DNA of 64,000 nt from DATFCK01 sp963728975 (GCA_963728975.1 CAVSMF010000002.1:372001-436000), one strand, 5' to 3'; shown: positions 52,371-61,357, counted from the first letter of the stretch. Program-made: numbers and translations. The notes: generated by a model not told the origin, from the sequence alone.

Positions 52371-54068
52371 TCAGCCGGCCGCTCCATCACCGCCGCGTTC
52401 CGGATGGACTCCGGGCGAAGTAGAGCCGCGCTCATGTTCCTTCCCGACGACCTGGGACCCCTGATGTTTTTCGGATTGTGCGTGTTCGTCCAACCGTTGG
52501 ATCGCGGTTCGGACCCGGGGCAGACTTTCGGGGTATCGTTGGCGCAGAAATTCTATCAATCCCTCTCTGACTTCGCACCGCAGGTCCCAGGCTGTGCCGG
52601 CGCTGGCGCTGCTAACCAGGGCGCGAACTTCAATCGCAGTTTGTTTGGTGTCGGTAACCTGCAAGCCACACACCTTGCGGTCCCACTTAGGATTGTTCTC
52701 GACCAGCCGTTTTAACTCCCTTCGCAGCTCGCCTAACGGCACCTGATAATCGAGGTAAAGAAAAATGGTTCCCAACAGCTCGGTCGATACCCGGCTCCAA
52801 TTTTGGAACGGTTTCTCGATAAAATAAGTGATCGGCAGGATCAATCGGCGCAGATCCCAGGTCCGGATGGTGACATAAGTAAGAGTGATTTCTTCAATTT
52901 GGCCAAACTCCCCTTCGACTACCACCACATCGTCGATGAGGATCGGCTGGGTAAGCGCGATCTGGATTCCGGCGAGAATATTGCCGAGCGTCTTCTGAGC
53001 GGCGAAGCCCAACACCACTCCGGCGATGCCGGCCGAAGCCAGAATGCTGGTTCCGAACTGCCGGACCGGATCAAACAGCATGAGAATCGATCCGGTGGCG
53101 ATTACCACGACGCCGGTAACGGCAATCTTCCGGATGACCGAGACCTGGGTATAGATCCGGCGCGCTGCCAGATTGTCTTTCACGTCGAGGCGTTTGCCGG
53201 TCAAGAGTCCGGCCTGAACCGCGCCCACTCCCCGAATGATTAGAAAGGAGATGCCGACAATCAGCAGAATGCCGAATCCTTTTTGCGTCACCCAATTCCA
53301 GTCCCGTGGAAGTTTAAGCAAGGGCAACAAGAGCACGATCGCCAGCAACGGCACCAGGAACTGCAAAGTCTGGCCGATCACAGGCACGAGAACATTGTCC
53401 AAGACGTTACCGGTCCGCTCGGCCCAGCGACGCATTCGTTTTTCGATTGCACGAATTGTCTGGAAAATGAGCCACTGGACCGAGACGACGCCGCCGGCAT
53501 AAAGAACCGCGGTTAGGACATTGGCCAGGAACAGCCGGGTCGGCCGTGAGCCTGTTCCCTCGACAATCGGAATGAGCGCGAGAAAGCCGCAAACGACCCA
53601 GGCAAAAAGAGCCAGCGGTTTTCGAATTGCCGCCGCGATAAGAGCGAGCCAGGATTGGTGTTCGTTCGATTCAATTTTTCCGGCTTTCCGCCGAACGATC
53701 CAGAGGAACCATCCGGTCAGCAGTCCCAACAGAACCAGTCCCCCGCCGCATGCCAGCAGGCGCATCCAGGTAACGCGGTCGAAGACTCGCTTCTGGAGAA
53801 ATGGGTTGCCGCTCTTTTTGGCGATTCGATCGATCCAGCGACTGTAGGCGACGCCCGCCCGATACATCTTGCTCCGCTCCGAGGCCGCATGTTCGGCCGA
53901 CAAGGCCGAGATCGGTTGCTGGAGAATAGCGGAAGGCGATTGGGTGGGAGTTGGCGAAGGACTCGCTTCCGCTCCAAGCCCGACTGGGCTCAAAGCGACT
54001 AACGAGAGGGCTATGAAGAAAAGCCGGACTGGGCGCCGGAATTGGCCGGCGAGCTTCGCTGATTTCAT
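52371..54068 (-). CDS. MscS-family mechanosensitive channel
   Basis: A 565-residue channel of the small-conductance type that opens under membrane tension. It has a signal peptide (RLFFIALSLVALSPVGLGAEA), a periplasmic stretch, several helices, then the pore helix GIAGVVLGFAAQKTLGNILA, followed by the beta domain (IDDVVVVEGEFGQIEEITLT, then TIRTWDLRRLILP) and a C-terminal alpha/beta part. An in-frame ATG at 54101 lies 11 codons upstream; the one used here yields the better signal peptide. The C-terminal tail (HAQSEKHQGSQVVGKEHERG) looks non-conserved. Confidence 0.9.
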   Translation of the reverse strand: MKSAKLAGQFRRPVRLFFIALSLVALSPVGLGAEASPSPTPTQSPSAILQQPISALSAEHAASERSKMYRAGVAYSRWIDRIAKKSGNPFLQKRVFDRVTWMRLLACGGGLVLLGLLTGWFLWIVRRKAGKIESNEHQSWLALIAAAIRKPLALFAWVVCGFLALIPIVEGTGSRPTRLFLANVLTAVLYAGGVVSVQWLIFQTIRAIEKRMRRWAERTGNVLDNVLVPVIGQTLQFLVPLLAIVLLLPLLKLPRDWNWVTQKGFGILLIVGISFLIIRGVGAVQAGLLTGKRLDVKDNLAARRIYTQVSVIRKIAVTGVVVIATGSILMLFDPVRQFGTSILASAGIAGVVLGFAAQKTLGNILAGIQIALTQPILIDDVVVVEGEFGQIEEITLTYVTIRTWDLRRLILPITYFIEKPFQNWSRVSTELLGTIFLYLDYQVPLGELRRELKRLVENNPKWDRKVCGLQVTDTKQTAIEVRALVSSASAGTAWDLRCEVREGLIEFLRQRYPESLPRVRTAIQRLDEHAQSEKHQGSQVVGKEHERGSTSPGVHPERGGDGAAG

Positions 54069-54137
54069 CGAAAACCATCGCACCCGTCGCTCAGGAGGCA
54101 ATGGTGGAAATCGGTGATCCGCTAAACCGCGAGGGGA

Positions 54138-54160
54138 GGGACGACCTTGTGTCGTCCCAC
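54138..54160 (-). repeat. GTGG-headed REP-like palindrome
   Basis: Inverse complement of GTGGGACGACACAAGGTCGT followed by CCC. It lies between the purine nucleoside phosphorylase stop and the MscS start. Confidence 0.5.
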
Positions 54161-54194
54161 TTATCCTCCCCCTTTTGGCGGGATTAGCCCACGG

Positions 54195-55037
54195 TTAAAG
54201 TTCGTCCAGGGCGGCGCCAAGCAGACGGGAGAACGAAGCAGCGGCTTTTTTCCCGGTAGCGAGCACTTCCTCATGAGTAAGTTTGGCCGGTGAAATTCCG
54301 GCGGCGAAATTCGTTAGGCAGGAAAACGCCGCAACCTCGAGACCGAGGCTGCGCGCCGCAATTACTTCGAGAACCGTGGACATGCCCACGGCATCCGCCC
54401 CGAGTCGCTGCAGCATCCGGACTTCGGCCGGGGTTTCATATTGGGGGCCAAGCAGCCCGGCATATATGCCTTGGTGGAGCACCATATCGATCTTTTGCGC
54501 CGCTTCCGCGAATTGTTTTCGCAACCGCGATGAATAGGCGTCGGTTAGGTCGAGAAATTGCGGGGTCTGGATTTCGGTAGGGTCAGCGCGCTGCGCTGAC
54601 TCCCGGGTTGCGGGAAGGCGCGGCGTCCCTACCAGCGGGCTGGTTCCGGTTAAATTGATGTGATCGCTAAGCATCATCCAATTCCCCGGCTTGAACTCCG
54701 GATTCAGGGTGCCGGCGGCGTTGGTGACAATCAGTTGCTTGATTCCGGACGCGGCCAGAACCCGAACGATCGCTGTCACCTCTCCCGCGGTATGGCCTTC
54801 GTAAAGATGAACCCGTCCCTGAGCAAAAATGAGACGAGCCCGGCCGATCTGCCCAAGGACGAACCGGCCGCTGTGTCCCGGCACCGAGGGCGCCGGAATC
54901 TGGCTGAACTCCGAATAGGGAATCGTATTCGCGTCATTCGGATTTGGAACGATCGAGCCGAGACCGGACCCAAGAATGATGGCCAAGTCTGCACGATGTT
55001 TGCGCAATCGCTCTGATGCGGAGCTCTTAGTTGTCAT
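54195..55037 (-). CDS. Purine nucleoside phosphorylase, with REPIN-derived insert
   Basis: Splits purine nucleosides with phosphate in salvage, of the trimeric PNP type: ILGSGLGS (phosphate loop), PAPSVPGHSGRFVLG, GRVHLYEGH, TNAAGTLNPEF, and GPQYETPAEVRMLQRLGADAV with GMST. In the loop after INLTGTSPLVG the chain carries TPRLPATRESAQRADPTE, encoded by a 56-base inverted-repeat element, before the normal TPQFLDLTDAYS resumes. That loop lies near the substrate pocket in the family. The ATG used gives MTTKSSASER; an upstream in-frame ATG is at 55052. Confidence 0.9.
   Translation of the reverse strand: MTTKSSASERLRKHRADLAIILGSGLGSIVPNPNDANTIPYSEFSQIPAPSVPGHSGRFVLGQIGRARLIFAQGRVHLYEGHTAGEVTAIVRVLAASGIKQLIVTNAAGTLNPEFKPGNWMMLSDHINLTGTSPLVGTPRLPATRESAQRADPTEIQTPQFLDLTDAYSSRLRKQFAEAAQKIDMVLHQGIYAGLLGPQYETPAEVRMLQRLGADAVGMSTVLEVIAARSLGLEVAAFSCLTNFAAGISPAKLTHEEVLATGKKAAASFSRLLGAALDEL
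54577..54632. repeat. REPIN-like inverted pair inside the purine phosphorylase gene
   Basis: Fifty-six bases with a GTAG head at each end in opposite orientation: GTAGGGTCAGCGCGCTGCGC on the plus strand at the left, and GTAGGGACGCCGCGCCTTCC on the minus strand from the right. It adds about 19 codons without breaking the frame. Confidence 0.7.
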
Positions 55038-55085
55038 AATTGCTCGGCGCACTCGGCGGTCGGCGCCCTATCAATACGGCCCTAC

Positions 55086-56732
55086 CTATGCCGCTGATAC
55101 CGGCGGCGCGGACGCCGGCCTGCGGGTTGCCGCCATCACATCCGGGCGAACATCTTCATCGCCATCGCGCGGCGTCGAGAACTTCGATTCCGGTTTGGGA
55201 TAAGCAATCCGGCTGTGGAGCATGTTCATCAGGGTAAAGCGGAACCGCTCTGCGATCACGCGCAGATCTCCCAGGGTCAGGTCGCACTCGTCCAGTTGGC
55301 CGTCGGCGATGCGTTCTTCAATCAATTCGTTAACCAGTTGCTCGATCTTTTGCGGAGTCGGTTTTTCCAGGCTTCGGGACGCGCTCTCCACGATGTCGGC
55401 CAGGCTGATAATCGCGCTTTCCTTGGTTTGCGGCTTGGGACCGCTATAACGGAAACTCTCCTCCCGAACCTCCGGAATATCTTCCTCGCGAATATTCGTG
55501 ATTTTCCCGCCGACCCGGGCTTCCTCCTGCTGTTGCAAGGCGCGCTGGTAAAAATAATAAACGAGCGATGTGCCGTGATGCTCCTGAATAATATCGATGA
55601 TGCGGTGGTTGAGTTTATGTTTGAGGGCCAGGTCCACCCCCTCTTTTACGTGGGCCAGAATAATCAGAGCGCTCATGGTGGGAGCGAGATCGTCGTGCGG
55701 ATTTCGCTCGAAGCTCATGTTTTCGGTAAAATACTCCGGCTTAACCAGTTTGCCGACGTCGTGAAAATAGGAGCAGACGCGGCAGAGGGTGGCGTTGGCT
55801 CCGATGGCTTCAGCGGCGGCTTCGGCCAGGTTGGCAACGACCAGGCTGTGGTGATAGGTGCCGGGCGCTTCGATGGTCATGCGCCGCAACAACGGGTGGT
55901 TGAGATCGGAGGCTTCCAACCACGAGATATCGGTCGTGACCTGGAACAATTGTTCCAAAATCGGCAGGGCGCCTCCCACGATCATGGCCGTAATAATTCC
56001 GTTGCCGATGGCAAATGCACTCTGGACTCCGAGCATCTTCCAGTCGTTGCCCACCACGGAAAACAAATTGATTGGGCCGATCAATCCAAAGGCCAGCGAC
56101 AACAGCCAGATAGCGAGGCCGACGCCGATTCCAGCCCGAATCAGCTTGCCCCGCCGGCGCACCTGCAAGGTCAACGAGACGGCGGTGAAGCCGCTGATCA
56201 AGCTGGTGAATAACAACGGGGCTTCCATTCGGCCAAACAGCAGGCTGCTCCAGAGACTCACGAAAACCGCCGCATACAGACCATGGTTGCGGCCAAGCAA
56301 AACGCTCAGGACCAGGGGAGCAAGGGCGTAGGGCGTGATCAGGCCACCCATCTGAGGAGTGAGAAACCGGTAGCTCCCGCCGTTGCAGAGAACGAGCAAA
56401 AATTTGGTGACAGCCAGTTGCAGCAGGATCGTTCCAAAAACCAGAATCAGCAGCGATGTCTTGGAAAAAGTCTTGGGCTGGTTGATCCAAAGCTGAATCA
56501 CGGCGGTCGCAAAAACAATCAGGGCAAACAGGAAGTTCTTGGTCGGCTCAGGCTGTTGGCCGCTAAAAACAAGAAAAGCGAGCCCGGCAACAAAGGCAGC
56601 GAAAACCAGCACCTTGACGTAAAACGAATATTCCAGACTGCGGAGCAATTCGTTCCGCGCCCGACGGCGCCGAAATTTCTTGGAGGCGAGGCCCCGCCGG
56701 ACGAGCTGACTGCGTTTAAGAAAATCGAACAT
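55086..56732 (-). CDS. Membrane HD-domain phosphodiesterase, PgpH-like
   Basis: A 548-residue protein with a hydrophobic N-terminal half (about seven helices, for example VLVFAAFVAGLAFLVF and LLILVFGTILLQLAVTKF) and an HD domain: TYHHSLVVANLAEAA, SYFHDVGKLVKPEYF, and IIQEHHGTSLVYYF. PgpH enzymes hydrolyse cyclic di-AMP. The large extracellular 7TMR-HDED domain of typical PgpH is not present, so this is a shortened form. The start at MFDFLKRSQL lies seven bases after phoH, an adjacency conserved in many bacteria. A longer frame would overlap phoH. Confidence 0.85.
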   Translation of the reverse strand: MFDFLKRSQLVRRGLASKKFRRRRARNELLRSLEYSFYVKVLVFAAFVAGLAFLVFSGQQPEPTKNFLFALIVFATAVIQLWINQPKTFSKTSLLILVFGTILLQLAVTKFLLVLCNGGSYRFLTPQMGGLITPYALAPLVLSVLLGRNHGLYAAVFVSLWSSLLFGRMEAPLLFTSLISGFTAVSLTLQVRRRGKLIRAGIGVGLAIWLLSLAFGLIGPINLFSVVGNDWKMLGVQSAFAIGNGIITAMIVGGALPILEQLFQVTTDISWLEASDLNHPLLRRMTIEAPGTYHHSLVVANLAEAAAEAIGANATLCRVCSYFHDVGKLVKPEYFTENMSFERNPHDDLAPTMSALIILAHVKEGVDLALKHKLNHRIIDIIQEHHGTSLVYYFYQRALQQQEEARVGGKITNIREEDIPEVREESFRYSGPKPQTKESAIISLADIVESASRSLEKPTPQKIEQLVNELIEERIADGQLDECDLTLGDLRVIAERFRFTLMNMLHSRIAYPKPESKFSTPRDGDEDVRPDVMAATRRPASAPPVSAA

Positions 56733-56739
56733 GTGAATT

Positions 56740-57714
56740 TTACTTGCGCGGGGAAGGCGCGGGCGAACGCAACTGTTGATAGGCGCTGATGATGGCCCGG
56801 ACCAGTTCATGCCGGACAACGTCGCGTTCGGTGAAATAGACTATCGCGATGCCGGCCGTGTTTTTCAATGCCTGCAATGCTTCCACCAGTCCTGAGCGCT
56901 TGTTGGGGGGCAAATCGATCTGGGTGACATCTCCCGTCACCACACACCGGGAATGGGGCCCGATCCGGGTCAGAAGCATGAACATCTGCTCAGTCGTCGT
57001 ATTCTGGGCTTCATCCAGGATCACGAAAGCGTTCCCCAACGTCCGGCCCCTCATGTAGGCCAGGGGCGCAATCTCGATCGTCTGCCGCGTCATCAACCGT
57101 TCCAGTTCTTCCGGCTCGAGCATGTCGCGCAGGGCGTCGTAAAGCGGCCGCAAATAAGGCGTGATTTTTTCCTGGAGATCGCCCGGCAAAAACCCGAGCG
57201 CTTCACCGGCTTCCACCGCCGGCCGGGTCAGGATAATGCGGCCCACCTGCTCTTTCTTCAATGCCGCCACCGCCATCGCCACTGCCAGATAGGTCTTGCC
57301 GGTCCCGGCCGGACCGATCCCGAAAACCACATCATGTTTTTGGATCGCTTCGACGTAGTTTCGCTGACCTGCGGAACGCGCCACGATGGGAGGTTTTCGC
57401 GGCGAAGTCATGATTTTGGCCGAGATCACGTCGGAGAGGCCTTCCTCGCGCGCTTCCGCCACCGCGTTCAATGCATAATTGAATTCGTGCTTCTGAATGT
57501 TGATCCCCTGCTGGCGGGCTTCCTCCAGTTGATCGAATACGCGCTGGGCCCGCTCAATCTGCTTCGGTTCGCCTTCCAGTTTCACCCAGCCTTCCCGGGT
57601 GGTCACCTTCACCCCAAGGGAATCTTCCAGATTTTTGAGCAGCTTGACGTCGTTGGCGAAAAGCGACTGCAAAGCGCGCGGGCTTTCAAACTCCAGAGTT
57701 CGTGTTTCCGTCAT
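56740..57714 (-). CDS. PhoH-like ATPase
   Basis: A 324-residue P-loop ATPase of the PhoH (PhoL/YbeZ) type. An N-terminal KH-like region (VKVTTREGWVKLEGEPKQIE) precedes the ATPase domain with Walker A GPAGTGKTYLAVA, FVILDEAQNTT as Walker B, and VVTGDVTQIDLPP. YbeZ proteins work with the endonuclease YbeY in rRNA maturation; YbeY is not next to it here. It is followed seven bases later by the PgpH-like gene. Confidence 0.95.
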   Translation of the reverse strand: MTETRTLEFESPRALQSLFANDVKLLKNLEDSLGVKVTTREGWVKLEGEPKQIERAQRVFDQLEEARQQGINIQKHEFNYALNAVAEAREEGLSDVISAKIMTSPRKPPIVARSAGQRNYVEAIQKHDVVFGIGPAGTGKTYLAVAMAVAALKKEQVGRIILTRPAVEAGEALGFLPGDLQEKITPYLRPLYDALRDMLEPEELERLMTRQTIEIAPLAYMRGRTLGNAFVILDEAQNTTTEQMFMLLTRIGPHSRCVVTGDVTQIDLPPNKRSGLVEALQALKNTAGIAIVYFTERDVVRHELVRAIISAYQQLRSPAPSPRK

Positions 57715-57801
57715 CGGTTAGACCGGCTGATCCGGACCTCGGCCGCCGCCCAATTCGGAATGGGCTGGGCCAGTTTCGGGCATTTCCCATGCCGCCATTG
57801 T

Positions 57802-58251
57802 TTAACGGAAACCGTAAACCAGCGCCCAGTGGGTCCGCTCTTCCGGCGATTCTTCAACCGCCACGATAATGAAATAACTGCCGGTGCTCTTTGGAACAAT
57901 ATGGGCCGCGGCGAAATGTCCTTTTTCCCAGGCATCCGGCTCTTCGGCCAGTTTCCCTTCGGAATCGTAAATGTGAACGGAGATCCTGGCGCGTTCGACC
58001 TCGGTGCCCATCCAAAACCAGTATTCGTTTCCCTTGAACAATTGCTGGCGAACAGCTTTCTTTTCGCCGGACCCCAAATCGCCGCCCCAATAATCCTCGC
58101 GCACCTGAAAGCCTTCCTTTACGTACGGTTCCGCCGCCTGGAGAGCGAACGATTGCGCGTCATCAACCGAAGCGCGTCCGACCACCACCAAGGCAAGCAA
58201 CGGAGCGATGAACAAGGTCCGCCGAACGAGCAGTGATAAACAGCCCTTCAT
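57802..58251 (-). CDS. Hypothetical secreted protein (149 aa)
   Basis: A small exported protein: signal peptide with RRTLFIAPLLALVVVGRAS, then a single beta-rich domain (NEYWFWMGTEVERARISVHI then YDSEGKLAEE, and GSYFIIVAVEESPEERTHWA). Unrecognised as a named family. It follows another secreted unknown by ten bases on the same strand, so the two are probably one unit. Confidence 0.6.
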   Translation of the reverse strand: MKGCLSLLVRRTLFIAPLLALVVVGRASVDDAQSFALQAAEPYVKEGFQVREDYWGGDLGSGEKKAVRQQLFKGNEYWFWMGTEVERARISVHIYDSEGKLAEEPDAWEKGHFAAAHIVPKSTGSYFIIVAVEESPEERTHWALVYGFR

Positions 58252-58261
58252 GGTTGTTCTC

Positions 58262-59065
58262 CTATTCCTTGGTCACAATCGCGTAATCCAGGCGCGTCGT
58301 GATCTGGTTGATTTTTTTGACTGCCGCAGGCGAGATCTTCTTGTTAGTCGCGATCAGGGGCTTGACCTCGACCAGCGCGCCCTGAATCTGCTGGATGAGG
58401 CCGGTTTCCGTTTTGAATTCGGGCATGGCCTTCAATTGCGACTCGAAATAACCGAGCAAATCCGGCTGATGCAGCAATTCGGCGCCGCCGGGCGAGAAGT
58501 TTTTCGTCACCACTGAGGTCAACACCTCGGTGCCGCGCAACCAGCCTCCCAAACTGACGAGTTGCGAAAGCTTTTCATCGTGCAATTCGTTCATGGCCGC
58601 CTGGACGCTGTTCTGGGTCCGATCGAGCTCCTGCCGCACGCTGTCCCAGTTTTTTTTGTCTGCGCCCTCGATGATCGCTTTCGCGTGCTCGGTGATGGAG
58701 CGTTTCACATTGATTCGTTCGGCCAGGGCCTGGACCCGGTGGCCGATCTCTTTCACCGCCGGTGTGTCTTCGGCCTGCACCGCGATGAATCCATCGGCTA
58801 TGACCGATCCAAGGAGGAGCGCGATCCGCGCCCGCTCGGTGAAATTGCTGCCCCGGTCCGTGCGCACGTATTCCTTCCAATTCACCCCGTTAATCTTGTT
58901 CAGGGCCGTGAACACTTCCCCCGGCAATGGAACAACCACGTTGTCGATCGTCTCGGACAGCTTGGGGACATCGATTTGTTGCGGAACCCGGGCCGCTCCC
59001 GCCGGGACGGTCAGACCAAGCGTCACTACCGCGCCGTATCGTAAATATTTGAGAAATTGGATCAT
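58262..59065 (-). CDS. Hypothetical secreted protein (267 aa)
   Basis: An exported helical protein with the signal peptide YLRYGAVVTLGLTVPAGAA, followed by DVPKLSETIDNVVVPLPGEV and mostly alpha-helical segments (AVKEIGHRVQALAERINVKR, QELDRTQNSVQAAMNELHDE). It has no catalytic motif I know. It is the first gene of a two-gene unit with the 149-residue secreted protein, and is divergent from the hldE kinase gene, about 150 bases away. Confidence 0.65.
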   Translation of the reverse strand: MIQFLKYLRYGAVVTLGLTVPAGAARVPQQIDVPKLSETIDNVVVPLPGEVFTALNKINGVNWKEYVRTDRGSNFTERARIALLLGSVIADGFIAVQAEDTPAVKEIGHRVQALAERINVKRSITEHAKAIIEGADKKNWDSVRQELDRTQNSVQAAMNELHDEKLSQLVSLGGWLRGTEVLTSVVTKNFSPGGAELLHQPDLLGYFESQLKAMPEFKTETGLIQQIQGALVEVKPLIATNKKISPAAVKKINQITTRLDYAIVTKE

Positions 59066-59215
59066 TGGGACTCTTCGACTGTTGATTTCACCTGCCTATT
59101 CAGGATTAATTGGGGAACTCTAAGCAGAACTTGCCGCTGCACAAATTTGTCACACCCACTACTTTGACACCATGATTCGGGCCAGCCGCGGTCGGCTTCA
59201 GCCCTAAACTGCCCA

Positions 59216-60220
59216 ATGACGCCCAAACGCCTTGCCGAAATTATCGAACGCGCCGCCTCCCGGCGTTTCCTGGTAATAGGAGACCTGATGCTGGACGAGT
59301 TCGTCTGGGGCAAAGTCGGCCGGATTTCGCCTGAGGCGCCCGTGCCGGTCGTGGAAGTCACCAGCGAATCGTTCTATCCCGGCGGGGCGGCCAATGTCGC
59401 TAGAAATCTTCGGGAATTTTGCGACCAGGTCGCGGTCATCGGGCTTTTGGGAAAAGACCCGGGCGGCCAGCGTCTGCGTGCCCTGCTTGCCCAGGAAAAA
59501 ATCGAGACCGTTGATTCGGTCGAGGACCCCGGCTTTCACACCACGGTGAAAACGCGAATTATCGCCCGTCACCAACAGGTCGTGCGAGTGGACCGCGAGC
59601 GAATCGCCGGGCCCTCTCCCCAACAAATCGAGGAGGTGATCGCATCGGTCCGGAAAAAACTGCCGGCGATCGACGCAATCATCTTCGAGGATTACGGGAA
59701 AGGATTTCTGAGCTCGGAACTGGTCGCCCGCGTGACAGCCGAGGCGCGGGCCGCGGGCAAAATCGTCGCGGCCGATCCCAATCCGCGGCACGCCATCGAC
59801 TGGCTCGGAATGACGGTGGTGAAGCCGAACAGGTTCGAAGCTTTCCTGGCCGCCGGCATTCCCTGGCGCGATTCCGATGAGGCCCCGGAACAGGATGCCG
59901 ACCTTCGGCGGGCCGGCGAAATATTGTTGAAGAAGTGGGACGCCAAGTATCTCCTGATTACCCTGGGAGAACAGGGAATGATCCTGTTTGAGGGGAACGC
60001 GCCGCCCCATCACGTTCCGACCAGAGCACGACAGGTATTTGACGTCTCCGGCGCGGGAGATACCGCGATCGCGCTCTTTACCTTGGCCCTGAGTGGTGAC
60101 GCCACCCCGATTGAGGCCGCCGAAATCGCGAACCACGGCAGCGCTGTCGTAGTGGGAAAACTTGGCACCGCCACGGCCAGCCGCGACGAACTTCGCGCCA
60201 GTTTTCACGATGACCTGTAG
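59216..60220 (+). CDS. hldE: D-glycero-beta-D-manno-heptose-7-phosphate kinase
   Basis: A PfkB-family sugar kinase equal to the N-terminal domain of E. coli HldE, making ADP-heptose precursor for LPS inner core. Motifs: GDLMLDEFVWG, SPEAPVPVVEV, FYPGGAANVARNL and the anion-hole end DVSGAGDTAIALF. The 334-residue length means that the nucleotidyltransferase domain of HldE is absent, so a separate enzyme must supply it. gmhB and kdsB lie downstream on the same strand, after 400-base and 190-base gaps holding repeats. Confidence 0.9.
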   Translation: MTPKRLAEIIERAASRRFLVIGDLMLDEFVWGKVGRISPEAPVPVVEVTSESFYPGGAANVARNLREFCDQVAVIGLLGKDPGGQRLRALLAQEKIETVDSVEDPGFHTTVKTRIIARHQQVVRVDRERIAGPSPQQIEEVIASVRKKLPAIDAIIFEDYGKGFLSSELVARVTAEARAAGKIVAADPNPRHAIDWLGMTVVKPNRFEAFLAAGIPWRDSDEAPEQDADLRRAGEILLKKWDAKYLLITLGEQGMILFEGNAPPHHVPTRARQVFDVSGAGDTAIALFTLALSGDATPIEAAEIANHGSAVVVGKLGTATASRDELRASFHDDL

Positions 60221-60277
60221 GGGGGCGAGTTTTCATCTTGGCTATTATTCAGCTGGTCAGGTGGAGCATCCGTTTTG

Positions 60278-60389
60278 GGTGGATCGGTTTGGGCCAGGGC
60301 GATGTTAACCCAAAAGCAGAGAAAATTAATGACCCCGAAACGTTCGGGGTTAGACGCTTTAGCATCGCCCTCGGAGAGGCCGATCCACC
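60278..60389. repeat. Inverted repeat with inner hairpin between hldE and gmhB
   Basis: Arms GGTGGATCGGTTTGGGCCAG (60278) plus GGCGATG, and the inverse of GGTGGATCGGCCTCTCCGAG plus GGCGATG (to 60389), 112 bases overall, with a central hairpin ACCCCGAAACGTTCGGGGT (60332-60350). A short frame over it carries no family signal. To the right, 60430-60545 holds CTTCCCATTCGACTC...TCGGAATGACA-type repeat pieces. Confidence 0.6.
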
Positions 60390-60618
60390 TCAGCTTACTG
60401 CCGCGCCTGTTATCGGTTAGGGCGTGTTGCCCAGAATGAGAGATTCTTCCCATTCGACTCACTCCGCTCGCTCAGGGCAGGCTTTCAGTTTGACGGCTTC
60501 GCCGCTACTCTAATTGGATGCAACGTCATGTTGCCGCTCGGAATGACAAAGGAAGGAAAACGTCGCCTGGAATGGCGCCAAACCCCTGCCAAATTGAAAC
60601 CGTAGGCCACTTTGCTCG

Positions 60619-61167
60619 ATGAACCCGCCGCCTAACAAAAAGTCTGCCGCCGTCTTCCTCGACCGCGACGGTACCCTCATGCGGGACGTGGATTACTGCG
60701 GCGACCCAAGAAATGTGAATATTTTTCCCGGCGTTCCCGTAGCATTGGGCAAACTGAGAAATCGCGGCTACAAATTGATCGTGATCACCAACCAAAGCGG
60801 GATCGGGCGCGGGTTTTTCAACGAAAAACAATATCGCGCCGTCGAGGAAGAAGTTTCTCGACAACTCGGCCAAGGCGTTATCGAGGGAACTTATTATTGT
60901 CCGCATTTGCCGGGAGCAGGTTGTAAGTGCCGGAAACCGTCGCCGGAAATGATCTTTGCCGCAGCCCGAGATCACAATATCGACCTGGCTCGCTCGTTTT
61001 TTGTCGGCGACAAGCAAACCGACATCGACTGCGGACGGAATGCCGGAGTAAAAACAGTTTTGGTCCGGACCGGCTATGGGAACGAAACGGCCGAGCGCCT
61101 GGCCGATTTTGTTGCTCCGGATTTGAGGGAAGCCGCCGATTTTATTTTGGGGGAGGCGTTATGTTAA
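60619..61167 (+). CDS. gmhB: D-glycero-D-manno-heptose 1,7-bisphosphate 7-phosphatase
   Basis: A HAD-family phosphatase of 182 residues acting after the heptose kinase. The nucleophile is in FLDRDGTLMRDVDY; VITNQSGIGRG is motif II; the zinc site is CPHLPGAGCKCRKP; and FFVGDKQTDIDCG is motif IV. Length is typical. Its position with hldE and kdsB fits LPS inner-core building, which supports a Gram-negative envelope. Confidence 0.9.
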   Translation: MNPPPNKKSAAVFLDRDGTLMRDVDYCGDPRNVNIFPGVPVALGKLRNRGYKLIVITNQSGIGRGFFNEKQYRAVEEEVSRQLGQGVIEGTYYCPHLPGAGCKCRKPSPEMIFAAARDHNIDLARSFFVGDKQTDIDCGRNAGVKTVLVRTGYGNETAERLADFVAPDLREAADFILGEALC

Positions 61168-61357
61168 AATTGTCATCCCGAACGGAGAAAGGGATCTTCC
61201 CTCGGAGCCGGTGGCACCCAAACCATCGGTTAGGCGACCGATCAGTATCGGCGGGATTCTTCCCGCCTACGCCGAGGCTCCGGCGGGGCAGGCGCTCTTC
61301 TCAGAATGACAGCGCGCTTAATGCCGGCTGCGGCGCAGACACCAGAAAGACGTTCGG
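61168..61357. repeat. Dispersed repeat between gmhB and kdsB
   Basis: A TTGTCATCCCGAACGGAGAA unit at the left and its inverse-type end TTCTCAGAATGACAGCGCG at the right enclose palindromes (GGCGGGATTCTTCCCGCC). Same family as 15963-16142. No gene. Confidence 0.5.

Noticed and set aside
59204..60208. 334-codon frame antisense to hldE
   Set aside because: Mirror of a gene with PfkB motifs; same length only because the sense gene sets it.
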